This document shows positions 48,348 to 59,985 of a stretch of DNA of 64,000 nucleotides, piece by piece. Source of the stretch: Leptodontidium sp. MPI-SDFR-AT-0119 (Eukaryota > Ascomycota > Leotiomycetes > Helotiales > Leptodontidiaceae); assembly GCA_020726505.1 (NCBI GenBank), contig JAHLEZ010000011.1:558001-622000 (forward strand), in the 5' to 3' direction. The translations under genes and the position numbers were made by a program. Position 1 is the stretch's first letter. Every line of letters starts with the position of its first letter. The notes beneath the pieces were generated by a model. That model made no database searches, was not told where the DNA came from, and saw nothing but the letters and a program-made list of their open reading frames with translations.

Positions 48348-49537
48348 GAAATCCAACAGGCAAGCCGTGTCTTGATGAAATTGGGCTGGCTTCTGAACTC
48401 GGTAGTTCTCTGTGCCCCCTTTTCAAGGCTGGGATAAGCGAAGACTTTTGTTATTGTTACTTTGGGAACTCAGAACATGTATGGTCTACAAGGATCTTGG
48501 GCGCCTATTATGCATCAAATTTAAGTGCATGGCCATTGGGCCTGGGAAACATAGCATGATTCATCGCTGCCCAAGAAATTGTTTCGTAGAAGTTAGATCC
48601 CAGCTAGAACGAAGCCAAAAAGCCCTCATTGCATGAATGTCTCTCATCTGCTACCCACGAAACGAAGTAGAAATCATCGGCAGATACTTCGGCAACTCTT
48701 CTCTCGCTGCAACCACGTAAATTTACAGGCCCTATCCGCCTCCATCCCCACAATAGACTTATCTCGCAGAACTCGTCCAAGATAAAGCCATAACTATTCC
48801 AAGTATACAGTAAACAAATTAAAAAATCCAAGATCTCAGATGCACGAACTGCTCGAAATGTACCGTGAACCGATATATCCACGAGCTCAAATGCACAGCT
48901 CTCGTTATGTTGAACGTTTCCGTCCTCTTGGTAATCCACAAATACCTGGAGTTACCCCGCGGAAGATATTCCACCGGGAATCCCCCCCACCAATCACACC
49001 AGCAGCAGCCACCAATTCCCCCAACAGTCAAGACCTCCGCCCCCTGGAGCAAATGACAGGGCCCTAACAGCGCAGCTCCCTGCCTTCTCAAGACAAGCTT
49101 TGGGCTAGTGCCCCAGGCAATCCGCTTCTCCACGTTTCTCCATGCTCTCCCTCTCGACTCGTGGCAGACCATTCCCTTAAGAGACCTCACCCCGGAGTAT
49201 GCGCAGGGGATGGCTGGAAGGTCTGCGGAGGATGGATGCTAGTTCACTAATCGACACGCGTAGCTGAACTGCCGTGTTGTGATTCCGAGTAGAAAGCTTT
49301 GGATGTTGATTTAACCGGAGATGGAATCGGAACCGGAATGGCATCGGAACAAGGTTCACTACTGGGACGCGGTTGGGAACCTGGGGAGGGGAAGCATATC
49401 TTAGGGCGAGTCATTTTTAATGTTAAAGTCTTCTTAAAGCTTGATGGTCTCCCCTTGATCAAGGTTGAAGGAACTACTCCTTGCTGAGAACATCTCGATA
49501 TCTCACTTGTTGGTTTTGGTAGCAAGAATTCTTCACC
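48348..49537. other. 1.2 kb intergenic region
   Basis: No frame is convincing on either strand. The right 300 bp precede the MFS gene and should hold its promoter. Confidence 0.55.
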
Positions 49538-51565
49538 ATGGATCAGAACCTCGACCCCAATGTAAGGAAATCCCCTAGATTCTTTGTTGGATAGTGCACT
49601 GACTTGAATGCTTGCGCAGACCGTTAGGGAGTTGGAGAGAGAGCTGGGTACAGCGATCTACCCTGGCACAGAGATTATGACAGATGTGGGCTCTCATCAC
49701 TTCGTCAAAGCTGGCACTGGAACGCATTCGGTCCTTGTACCTCAACCAAGTGATGACGAACACGACCCATTGAACTGGAGCCCAATGTGGAAGGGCTTCA
49801 CCATCTTCTGCGCAACGTTGGTCTCGTTCGCGCAAGGCTTCGGTCCTCTGGCACTAGTCAGTCCATCCCGCCTGCAGTGAAAAGATGAACAGAATACTTG
49901 CTGATGACCAAAAAGGCGCCTATGTTCGGCGACTACATCCAAGCATTTGATTCAAATCTGGCCGACGTAGTCCAGTTCACTGGCATTGCAATTCTCGTGC
50001 TTGGATTTAGCAACTTTATCTGGTCAGTGAAGCATTATGCTGTCAAGGAATGCCGCTTACTCAATATCTCAGGGTTCCAATCCAAACATGTTTCGGACGT
50101 CGACCGGTCTTGATCTTGTCGACTTTGATTTGCTTCGGTAGCAGCATTTGGAGAGCAAAGGCCAATTCTTACGGCAGCTTTATGGGTGCTTGCGTGTAAG
50201 ATTGAGATTACCATCACCGAATTTCATTCACATTTAGCTGACTTTACCATTCAGCCTGAACGGAATTGGAGCAGGTCCAGCCGAGACAATCCAACCTACC
50301 ATCATCGCAGACGTGATCTTTCTACACGACCGAGGGAAGCACAATACTCTTTACTTTGCCGTATACTTCGGATCCCTCATGGTGAGCAAGTCGGTTCATT
50401 TCAAGGTCCTCATACTGACTTTGACATTCAGGTTGGTCCCATCATTTCAGGCCCTATGGCTGAGAACCTTGGATGGAGGAGCTTCTGGTGGCTGAACACT
50501 GGACTTCTCGGGTTCACTGTCCTCTGCTGCATATTCCTCTTCCCAGAAACAAAGTTCAACCGCCCATTCGTCCCTAGCCATGTCACGGCATCAGCTTCCC
50601 CAGGACTGAAATCTGCCTCTATGGAAGAGGTCGAGGATTCAACTCAGCAACACCAGACTACCTCTGCTAAAGACCACGCCGATCCAGAGAAGGCAGCACC
50701 AGTTCAATCACACCCTCGCGTGGAGAATCCCAACCTCGACCATGCGCTCACTCACCAGGACCCCTGGCTTGGACGAGGCAAGCCTTCAAAGTCGCAATGG
50801 AAGCTCATGCAGCCATACGAAGGAAACTTCTTCATGGAACTTTGGATGCCCTGGAAGTTGTTCACGTTTCCAATCGTTCAATTCTCCTCGTTCGTCGTAT
50901 CATGGACGGCATCTTCCTTCCTCACTTTGAACTTGACGCAGTCTCAAGCCTTTGCTGTTCCGCCTTACAACTTCAGCAGTTCTAAGATTGGATTTTTTAA
51001 CTTTGCCATCTTGATTGGTGCATTCATTGGATTGTTCACTGCTGGTCCGCTGAGCGATTTCATCGCGGCTCGCCTTACGAAGAGAAACAATGGAATCAGA
51101 GAGCCGGAAATGAGACTGTTGACGATGATTCCATACGTCATTATCATGATCATTGGAAACGTTGTTGTTGCGCTTGGATATGAAAGAGGTTGGGATTGGA
51201 AGGTATGATGAACAGCCACATTTACCAAAACGAATACTAACATGGAACAGGTGATTGTGATCATCGGCTACACCTGTGCCGGTATTCAAGTGGCAGCTCT
51301 TCCTTCCATATCATCGACATACTCGGTCGACTCATACAAACCTGTTGCCGGATCGATATTTGTTGCCATCACGGTGAACAAGAACGTCTGGGGTTATGGA
51401 TTCTCCAAGTTCATTACTCCATGGATCATCAAGTCTGGATACATCCCACCCATCATGACCAACATGAGTTTGATTACCTTCTTCTGTTGCACCGGCATCA
51501 TCTTCTGGTACTATGGAAAGACATTCAGAAAGTGGACCAGAAATTCCAAAGTACACAGCATGTAA
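49538..51565 (+). CDS. MFS transporter, DHA1 type (567 aa, 7 exons)
   Basis: Plasma-membrane proton-coupled permease of a fungal DHA1 group that includes HOL1-like and polyamine/drug carriers; the substrate is unknown. Exons: 49538-49561, 49620-49856, 49916-50022, 50073-50195, 50255-50381, 50432-51202 and 51251-51565. All phases close, and splicing links fragments that look unrelated in the raw sequence. Landmarks: the N-terminal acidic cytosolic part ending DDEHDPLNWSPMWKG (DPxNW signature), FGRRPVLILS (motif A), the helix 5 region VLNGIGAGPAETIQPTIIAD, FFPETKFNRP-like LFPETKFNRP after helix 6, and a long cytosolic loop (about residues 235-305). Helices 7-12 include LGYERGWDWKVIVIIGYTCA. It ends with a short basic tail (RKWTRNSKVHSM). 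Intact. Confidence 0.93.
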
Positions 51566-51803
51566 GAAGGACAGCGATATAAGAAGGGCAGTCAGTGGCA
51601 GAGATTAATGGCAGCAAGACAAATGTATACCAGGAAGTGGGCACATGAATGAAAGAGTTGCCAATCAGAACGCAGTGATTTCCCATGTCTGAGAACCTGG
51701 TCGTAAATGGAGATTGAAATCGCATAGATTCCCGATCCAGTTTGATAAGATGAGACGATCGCTTCGAAAGGGACTCGCCACTTGTAGGATAGATGCTAAG
51801 CGT

Positions 51804-52769
51804 TCAACTCGACCTCATAATCATCCCCCAAATCTTAGGCGGCGTGTACTGTTTTTGACCATGCTTGTACCCACTCCGCCCAGGGGCGGGCAAAGCAGGG
51901 AACAGTGCAATGACTCGCTGTTCGAAGATGGATTCAATGTCTTGAAGCAGACAAGCAACTTCTGTCCCTGGGATTGGTGTGTGGACATCTATCACTGCAA
52001 GCTGTTCCTCACGAACAAATGTCCCATCGTCATTTAGAACGAGAATTATTTCCTCCAGCACTCGAGGTCCTCGAATACAAGCTCTGGCAGCGGAAGCGAT
52101 TTTCTCCTCGGATGGTGATTCTTGTCCACCCTGCGTCTCCACAAACTGCTTGGCATCGAATGCCACTGAATGTATATGATTGCTGAGTCTGTATCGATAG
52201 CCAGGGTCTTTGAAGGTGTTGTGGGGGGGAATCTAGCACAATGTTTCTGGAGTTAGGAAAATCGTATCATGCTTGAAATCTATGTAAATCCCACCGTTCA
52301 TGACCCGAACCGATAGAACCTTCTTGTATATTGGGACTGCAATCTCGCGAGATTCATGACAAGTAGAAAGCAAAGGAGGATCGCGGGTCTTCGATCGATA
52401 GTGCCGGATTATGTCTTTGGGTGGCCAATCCCATGGGAAAGGAGGATTGCGTGTTGGTTCCTGGAGGGTGATCTTCACCACCACCTTGTGGATTTCGACG
52501 ATGCGTGGCTGAGCTACAGCATATTGCCATATTTGGGTTCGAAGTTCGAAAGGGAGTTCGGAGAATTGTGGGAAGATGCTGGGCGATTTGACGCTCTGCT
52601 GAGCTCGTTTTGGGACTTCGAAAGAAGGAGGGGTAGTTTGGGGCAGAGGGTTGGGACGAAGCTCTAGACCAAGGTCGTGTCGGGTTAATTCTGCGGAGGA
52701 GGTAGCATCCATTGTCAGTATTGATAGTAGACAGTCACTTTGAATTTGAGGGTTCGAATACCAGGGCAT
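51804..52769 (-). pseudogene. 2EXR-domain protein interrupted by an in-frame TAG
   Basis: The first part starts at 52769 (MPWYSNPQIQ) or 52712 (MDATSSAELTR). It contains the 2EXR signature FPQFSELPFELRTQIWQYAV and the second block LLSTCHESREIAVPIY, then DTIFLTPETLC followed by TAG at 52235-52233. Exactly in frame after the stop, coding-like sequence resumes (GYRYRLSNHIHSVAFDAKQF) and stays open to 51804. The missing part is where the family normally continues. Either a single nonsense change (CAG to TAG would do it) killed the gene, or a weak 51- or 57-nt intron starting GTGCTA removes the stop in frame. The donor is poor, so I favour a broken gene, with moderate confidence. A transcript would decide. 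Confidence 0.6.
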
Positions 52770-52950
52770 AGAAGCTGGAGAAGGAAGGGAGGGGACGAGG
52801 AGAGTTGTTGTCGATTTTAGAGATTCAGATAAATAAATTGTGCAATTTATGCAGTCGCATTGACCGTTTGGTGCAAGCCTGTTTGAGCATAAATTCCCTC
52901 CAATGTAGTGCTCCTCAACGCAACATTCTAACCACAACACTCGGCCTATA

Positions 52951-54086
52951 TCAAGCCAACCTGGCCTTCAGCATATCCCCTCGTTCAAAGCTATCGTCTC
53001 CGTCAAGAAAAATGTCTACATGCTTCGCAAAAAGTTGCGCATATCTGTACGTAACGGGGAGTTAGCAATTGCTAAATCTAGGATGTCTGGAGAAGTTGAT
53101 CAGACATGTCTCTAGAGAATCTTGAGACATTTCAAAAAGGAAGTTCTGGGCTTCCCAATTACCTACTGATACAAAAATCCATGTCCCGAATTGGGGTATA
53201 TGTGTAAATGCGCATGCGGCAGGAGTTGAGCCAGCTCAAAGCTATTCGGCGTCGGAATCAAGAGATCCTGGTCGCCATTGGCAACAAACACTGGCATTCT
53301 CAGTTCGTGAATACGCTCATACGGATTCTCTGGACTGGAGACACTAAAATTCGAGAATGCTTCAGTTTGACGCTTTGCAAGCACAGGGCTGAGGTGCGGA
53401 GCGCGATCGTCTTTTCGAGTGAAGATGCGGTTCCATGAGGCCTCAGCGGCGTCCTTTCCGTGCTGGCTGGGATTGAAGAACGAGAGGGCGAATGCTGCTT
53501 TGAACTCTTCTTCTGTTTCAGAATGAGCGAGTTCATAGAAGATCTTACGTGGTCCCAGCACCGTGTTAGGTGTACGACTTGTGCGAGTTCCAGCTAAGAT
53601 GAGCTTCCGGACCTTTTCTGGAGCTGCAAGTGCAACATGTTGGGCCGCGCCCCCACCCATAGAGAATCCCAAAAGGTCGATTTGGTGTATGTTCAGTGCA
53701 TCCAGCAAAGCAATTACGTGGATGGCCCAGCCATGTAGTGTGGTTGGGATTTCGCCTTCGCTTTTCCCAACACCAGCGTTGTCTAGCAAGACGATGGGCC
53801 TTGATTTTGCCAGAGCATCGATAAGGGCTGGATCCCAGAAATCCATGTTTCCACTACGCGAGTTATCTCTGTCAGTATTCTTCAACAGTACAGAATTCGT
53901 ATCGGCCATTTGTATGACAAGTTTGGGGGAGCCACGCGTGGCACTGCGAATGGAGACGAAGTCATCATACCGGAAGTGCATCAACATGACCAGTGGAATG
54001 CCCGAAGTCAGCCCCAGCTGCCGATAGGCAAGCTTTGTGCCGTTCGCAACGACATACCTCGTCACTGCAGTCTCTTGAGTACTCAT
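52951..54086 (-). CDS. Alpha/beta hydrolase (298 aa)
   Basis: Serine hydrolase of the alpha/beta fold, probably cytosolic, acting on an ester or related small substrate. Exons 54086-53971, 53853-53167 and 53044-52951 are joined by introns of 117 and 122 nt (phases 2 and 2). The first intron removal gives MLMHFRGNMDFWDPALI (oxyanion region HFRGN). The nucleophile elbow is GFSMGGG, the acid is in VFVANGDQDLLIP and the catalytic His in NSGHGFLYQ. The third exon adds YAQLFAKHVDIFLDG and ends MLKARLA; without it the protein would stop just after the catalytic His at an intronic TAG. It is tandem with the broken 2EXR gene and divergent from a regulator-like gene, 494 bp apart. Confidence 0.92.
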
Positions 54087-54580
54087 TGTTTCGCGATTCT
54101 GGGAAACCAAATTATGGCAGAAGCTGACAGATTGAAGTGGAAGATGACCTAACGTCTAAGTGGGATTTCTCCCTCTTTATATTAAACTTCCATTTCCAAG
54201 CTCAAGGAGTTGCTCCGCTTTGCAAAGTTATCCGAGCCAAATATGGAAGTTGGGAAGGCGCCAATCCCCTGCCAGACATGCGAGAGTATATCTTCACAGT
54301 CTTCCCCTTTGGGTGAAACTAAACAAATTGGGAAACTGCCAAACAACGCTTGCGTCTTGGCGCACTTCTCCGTATATCCTCTCATGATTCGTTGAGCTGT
54401 ACAAGCTACGTCAGTACCAGCCAATGGAAGCGAGCTGTTCCGGTCAGCTAAGCACCTCGGCTTTCAGTACGTTCTTGGAGAAGTCCAAGCCGAACAACGT
54501 TTGGGATGCATCACCAATTCTTTCTCTTAAGAATTCACGAAGCGTACACCAGCCGAGATTTGCAGAGTTAGTATGCAGAC
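54087..54580. promoter_or_regulatory. Divergent promoter region, hydrolase / Fungal_trans_2 gene
   Basis: 494 bp between two divergent starts, without a convincing gene. This arrangement suggests possible co-regulation of the hydrolase and the regulator-like gene. No defined binding site is called. Confidence 0.4.
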
Positions 54581-56229
54581 ATGGAAAGTACCCATATACT
54601 CGTTCCGAATGAACCAATGATCATGGTTCAGAGAATGGGCCCTTCCGAGCTAGGATCAACCTCAGCTTCCTTCCAGCCAGCAGTTATTCAGTACATGGCT
54701 CCAAGCAACGGAAAGACGCCAAAGATAACAAAACGTCCTTTCACACCCCAATTCCAATTCATTGACTCCAGCGAACCTGCCAGGAGCAAGGACCCCGCAA
54801 TTCGAAAATTGATTCGACGTCACGTAAGACACGAGAACCATGCAAGATCGAGATGGTATCGCCCAACGAACAAACTAAAGGAAAACCCCTCGAGCAACGT
54901 ACTATCAACAACTTTGGCTGTGCCCTCTCTTCTAGGGAACGCAAGCGCAGTGTCAACTTATTGCTATCCACTTGACATGCGACCAGAAAAACATGCACTG
55001 CTGGAACAGTATCTCACTCACGCGACAAATAGGATGTACTCGGGCTGTCACTTCAGGAGTAGTCCCTTCAGATCACCAACATGGTTTCATTTTGCTGTAA
55101 CCGATGCCGCCATGTTGCATGGCGTGTTGTATGCAGGAGCAGTGTATCTAGCGCTGTTGCAAGGGAGACGAGAGACAAGAGACACAATATACCACCAGAA
55201 CGAGGCAATCTCTATTGTCCAAAAGCGCTTGATTTTATCAAGCTCCAACTTCGACGACTCCATGTTGGGGACCGTCTCATGTTTGGCTTTAGGCGAGGTA
55301 AATAGCCATGTACCCTTTTTCTACCATACTAAACCTCGCTAAACACAAATTGTTAGGCAGTTCTGGGAAATCAACACCATTGGCACTTGCACATGCGAGG
55401 CCTCAATCAAATCATACGAACAAGAGGGGATCTGCCCTTCTTTGATCCCTTGCTTAGAGCAAAGCTACTGCGGCAAGTCCTTGTCTTCTGATAGTCATCG
55501 CTCAAGCTGACACAACACAGAGCAGATGTCACCGGTGCGATCGACTATGGAGCAATGCCATACCTCGACTTCGAGCGGTACACTTACCAATCGATATGGT
55601 CTATTCTCCCAACAGTTACCCTGCAAGCAATCAGAGAAGACATGATGGATCTCCTCATTGTATCCGAGATACACCCATCAATAATCTCAACCATGACCAA
55701 CTTGGCCTACTTCTCCCGCTCCATCCAGGAAAACAAAACGAAGCGAGTATGCTTCGACCCAATAACCTTCTCAGAAGATCTTTACTGGATCGAACATGAC
55801 CTCCTCTCCTTCCCAAGAACCCTCCCTCTTAATGACTCCGAAACCAACATTGACAAAGCACTGAGATTCGGTGCCTTGCTGTACACGAAAACAACACTCC
55901 AAGAATTCCCGAATTCTATGACAGGTCCGACGATCCTGCTTGCGCGGCTCCAAGAGTCACTAAGCGAGATCTCGATCTCGAAATCCATAACTCCTCTAAT
56001 CGGTTGGCTTTCTCTTATCGGTAGCATGTTGTCGAGAGGGGAAGGAAAGGAGTGGTTCGTTGCTCATCTGCGGGTCCTGAGGGATGCCAATCGGGCGACT
56101 TCCTTTGATGAGCTGGCAGGGGGCATGAACAGGTTATTGTGCCTTCGGAACGTGTTCGGAAATGTGTGTGAGGCTGTTTGGCTAAATGTGGTGGATAATG
56201 CGGGGTCGAGATGTAGTCACGAACGATAG
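54581..56229 (+). CDS. Fungal_trans_2 (PF11951-type) regulator-like protein without zinc cluster (513 aa)
   Basis: Nuclear regulator-like protein. Exons 54581-55297, 55357-55472 and 55521-56229 give 513 aa. Intron 1 is GT-AG (59 nt). Intron 2 (55473-55520, 48 nt) starts GCAAGT and ends CACAG; this GC-AG pair is the only one that keeps the frame (LLR-ADVTGAIDYG). The N-terminus lacks Cys pairs but has FQFIDSSEPARSKDP and a basic helix (IRKLIRRHVRHENHARSRW), as in the fungal proteins often labelled tachykinin-family. The domain follows (FHFAVTDAAMLHGVLYAGAV; HWHLHMRGLNQIIRTRGDL). It ends NAGSRCSHER. DNA binding is unproven. Confidence 0.85.
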
Positions 56230-57044
56230 AGAACCAACCACCCATCCTTCTAGTCTTAGCCTTCCTGTTCCAGACCATATCGGTTTGCGAATGATGAAGA
56301 AGGGTGGGCCGGCTATAATTTGTGACGCTTCATGTCTGTGGTCTACCAAGAGTTTTGGATTGTCAGTGGGGGGGCTGAAGCACGGTCATCCGTCATCACA
56401 AGAAATTTGTCTTGTCTTTCGAGAGAACGGCGACAGTCTTTGAGCTCAATCTCAACGTTCTTCAATCCGGTCGGGGTTTAAAGTACTACAATTGGGGTAA
56501 AATATATTAATTTATGTAGTGTCGAACTACTGCTATGCTGCCCTCTTGTCATGGTAAACATGCCCTTTGCAGCAGAAAACCGCCAGATATGTGATGCCTC
56601 TCCCATCTCGCCCCCAATGTGGTAGAAAATATCCGCCAGATGTATCATTTTCTCCATACTTCCCTCAAGGTGGTAGAAAAATTGTATGTAAATAACCCTC
56701 AAACTCCGAACTTGCTGCCATTCCGAACCCTTAATGCATCATCTGGTAGAAGAAGAAAAATCAAGTGTCTCGCCAGGAATGTTGAAGTACCGGCTAGATC
56801 TCAGTCGTAGTCAATACTGTGGTAGATCATTGCTTACCCTCTCGAGTCTTTCGGATGATGGCGGGCTCCTTTGTACGAGCAATGCCCTTCGCAATAACTT
56901 CAAGAGCAGCCTTGTCCGCGCAATTTTCTCTACCGCAGTAACTGCAGTCTTGATCGTGACACCTGGAATGATGGTAGAGAATTTGTCTTTGGCCCAACCT
57001 GAATCGATGTGGCGATCCAGGGCTCGTTTATTGCAGATGGTATA

Positions 57045-57289
57045 CGAGGCTGGCCAAATTCGTCTCCGGTGAAGCGAGTTCCTTTCATTGATACAATTCA
57101 CTTTAAATATTAAAACTAAGGCTTACTTAAACCCGAGCTCAGCTTTTCTTTAAAGTTGATGTTCTGAAATGATTTAGCGACTTTGAACAGGCTCTTATTT
57201 ATGGATATATCTAGCTAATAAAGAGAGCGAGGGCTACCTAGGTATTTGAGTAATCATCACTTCACCGGAGACGAATTTGGCCAGCCTCG
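57045..57289 (+). mobile_element. MITE copy B, intact, 245 bp
   Basis: Perfect 30-bp terminal inverted repeats lie at 57045-57074 (starting CGAGGCTGGCCAAATTCGTC) and 57260-57289 (ending GAATTTGGCCAGCCTCG). The interior is AT-rich with no reading frame. TA dinucleotides lie just outside each end, but a clean duplication cannot be assigned. The small size, perfect repeats and lack of coding sequence define a non-autonomous DNA element. Confidence 0.93.
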
Positions 57290-58400
57290 ATAGATGCGAC
57301 CTCGAATGGCCAACATGTCCTCGCGGGGAGGTTCGATGCATTTGAACTCGAGTTCCATAACTAAACGACGGATACAGCCCTCGGCCATCTTTCCTATAGT
57401 ACTCTCTGCTCCACTTGATCATTTCCTGGTAGAAGATATCAGTTATATGTCATGACGAGCCCATACTCGACAATTTTCAAAGACAAAATAAATCGACAAG
57501 ACTCTGCATATGGCCCGGAGCTCAAACCCAGATTCTCACCAGCCTGCAGTCAATAGACCCATCGAGACTATCGGAATCGCAGGGCTACACAGGTACCAAG
57601 CAGCCTGAAAGTCTAGGCACATGAAGTAGCCATCAGATTGCGATAGACTCGAGAGGAGAAACGGGAAAAGCAAACAAGGTCACCTGCAAAGCGAATCCCT
57701 TTCAAAGCCCTGATCTCGATCGATCTCTTCAGAATGGCATCCAAATAAGTCACTGAAGGCCCAGGTCGGGCCCGTGCCTCAAGATCGTCATTTAGCGGTG
57801 GCTTTACGGAACATCCAGTCCAGGTGGTCCCTTGTCTGAAACCTGCACAGTGCCACAACATCTTCTCTGATTCGTGGGGGTCGTTTTTGTGAGTAATGGA
57901 TCGCCTTCAACCAAGTTTTTTTGAGAATTGGATGTGGCTGGTGTGATCCGTCGATGCCAAGATTTCCCGCTAGTGTGCTTCGCGGTGGTGTGGCTCATGC
58001 GTCATGGCTGGGCGAGCATACGTTAGTGGACCCCTTCAAAGAATAATTTCAGGCTTCCAAGGTTCTTTGTATCTTCTTGTGCAGCAGAAGGAAAGTGATT
58101 GGAGAACTTTAACCAATACTTAAGTAATTTGGAGAAATGAGGGTCAAGCCACATCATCGCCTCTTCTTAGGGCTCCTGGTTTGCCTTGTCCTGGTCCAAG
58201 CAGGGTAGCTTTAGCCTCCAATTCTACAGCTGTTGCAGTAGGAGCAAACCTCCGCCTTTGATGTCATGTCTTTTTGGCTGCATAAGGTATATTATCAACC
58301 TGTCGTTACTACACGTCGTATTAAAGAATCCAGCACGTCTATCTGTCTCACACCAAGCATTCCTTCCTTAAAAGAAGAACCTACCTCATCCAAATACCTC

Positions 58401-58433
58401 CTCCCTTCCTTCCTTCTTTCCTTCCTTCCTCCT
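58401..58433 (+). repeat. CT-rich (CCTT)n tract
   Basis: Imperfect CTTC/CCTT repeats lie about 90-120 bp upstream of the ATG at 58523. Pyrimidine tracts in this position are common in fungal core promoters, ahead of transcription start sites. Confidence 0.7.
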
Positions 58434-58522
58434 GGAATCTATTGGATGATTCCGATAATAACGAACAATCAAAACCTTCAACTCTGCACAAACATCACTT
58501 GATTGTTAGCAACAACATCACG

Positions 58523-59071
58523 ATGAATACAAATCAGAAATGTCCAGAAAGGGCATTCGCTCTCCAGAAATACCTCCTCCTCCACTCGCAACATGACGCT
58601 TTGCAAAAGCATCTGAGTGGCATTTCGGCCACAAGCCCAACCAGTTCAACCTCACTAACACGATCCCCCTCTCGAACCCGCTTCTCTTCTCTATCATCCT
58701 CGCCAGAATCCAACAATGAGCCATTCCTCTCCTCGCCTCAAACCATCACCCCTCATCACCGCCGAAGCGGCAGCATGCCCCGCCATCATCAACGCCCAGC
58801 ATTCAGAACTCGCCGATCGTCTCTACCAACTGTCTTCGACGAGAGCATCTTGGGAGAAATCGAGGAGGACGAGAGCAAGTTGAAGGATGTCAACTTACAG
58901 ATCAAGAGCACGTTGACCGAACTTTTGAATTGCGAGAGTGTCAGGAGCGACGGGAAGTACAGGATGTGGGTACAGACCAGGTTGATGGTTGCAGAGCAGG
59001 AGTTGAAGAACTCGAGGAGCAGAAGTTGTGACAGGCGTCGAAGCGAGGATATGGGCGGAATGATGTTTTAA
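58523..59071 (+). CDS. Small Ser-rich conserved-looking protein (182 aa)
   Basis: I do not recognise a named function. Single exon starting at ATG 58523 (MNTNQKCPERAFALQKYLLL). Residues 1-30 form a helix. Residues about 35-95 are Ser/Pro/Arg-rich (SSTSLTRSPSRTRFSSLSSS) with several RxxS-type sites that could be phosphorylated (RRSGS, RRSSLP). Residues about 100-160 look folded and helical (FDESILGEIEEDESKLKDVN; TLTELLNCESVRSDGKYRMW). The C-terminus is basic (SRSRSCDRRRSED). The ordered C-terminal helix pair suggests a real conserved protein. A longer in-frame extension upstream to 58442 uses poorer sequence and is not preferred. Confidence 0.75.
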   Translation: MNTNQKCPERAFALQKYLLLHSQHDALQKHLSGISATSPTSSTSLTRSPSRTRFSSLSSSPESNNEPFLSSPQTITPHHRRSGSMPRHHQRPAFRTRRSSLPTVFDESILGEIEEDESKLKDVNLQIKSTLTELLNCESVRSDGKYRMWVQTRLMVAEQELKNSRSRSCDRRRSEDMGGMMF

Positions 59072-59985
59072 TCGGGGTGGACATCGATACGGGACATTGC
59101 ATCAAAAATCGAGTATGGCGTTGAGGAATTCAGGCGGAGAGACGCTGGAGTTTAATTGTATCAATATTGCTGGATGCTTCGTGGCGGGTTTAGACTTGAC
59201 TTTGTATTAGATACCCGACTGCTCAATCAGCAGCTAGTTCAATTCATTATGCCGTTTCATGTCATCTTATTTGAGTTTTGTAGACTTGCTTTGCCTATGT
59301 AAGCATCTGGTATTTATCTTCTCCTTCGCATTTGTCGCATTCAATTCTCTTTCGCATTCGTCGCATTCAGCTAACTCTCTTTACGCCCGCATACACAAGT
59401 CACGATGTTCCTTCCCCGGATCCCCAACACCCGACGCTATCATCAGCGAGGCGCAGTCTTCTCGACTCCATTCCGATTTCTCACATCATGTCGCTCACTG
59501 TACTCAGACTCAATACTTCCTTCTACATCTGCCCTCAAACCTCCGCATTCGCGCCACCAGAATGCGACGAGTACATCACGAGATGCCCCAAAGAGGCATG
59601 GTGCACGACAAGTGAAGGCTCTAGTTCGGGTTTCACATGTCAAGCTCCCGACTTAAGGTTGGCACAGTCCTGCAAGTCGCAGCGCTACGATGATACATCG
59701 CACGTCTCAGAGGTCGAGATCAGACGTACTAAGACGTCTATGGAAAAGATCCCGAATTAGACCATCGCCCGTCGCACGAAAGTGCTGGTACTCGAGTAGC
59801 CTGTGTACCGTACAGTACATTGACCTGCTTCACCGCATCTCGTTTCCCTTTTCATACTTATTATATTATCTCACTTGTTTCCTTCCTTCTATCTCTTTCA
59901 ATTCAATTTGTTTCGTTGCCGAGATACCCAGAAGCAATATACTACAGTAGATCTGTTTGTTTGTTGAAGACTTTATTAATTAATC
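59072..59985. other. Intergenic, upstream of oxysterol-binding protein gene
   Basis: 914 bp. It includes repeated TCGCATTC units at about 59334-59367 and a possible but unsupported Cys-rich frame (59488-59760). Pyrimidine-rich sequence at 59870-59910 is probably the core promoter of the next gene. Confidence 0.5.

Larger units (their letters stand above)
56230..58522. other. 2.3 kb intergenic region with MITE copy B
   Basis: No coding frame is convincing. It contains an intact MITE (57045-57289), a small interspersed repeat of GTGGTAGAAAA (at about 56620 and 56671) with CCGCCAGAT (56571 and 56632), and a CT-rich tract (58401-58433) in the presumed 5' UTR of the next gene. Confidence 0.6.

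Noticed and set aside
52748..52765. GGTTCGAATACC resembling a tRNA T-loop
   Set aside because: No anticodon arm, acceptor stem or D-loop at the right spacing. It lies within the 5' coding part of the broken 2EXR gene.
59488..59760. Small Cys-containing frame beginning MSLTVLRLNTSFYIC
   Set aside because: Six or so cysteines give it an effector-like look, but it has no signal peptide, no splice support and lies in the promoter region of the next gene. Composition after residue 50 is random.
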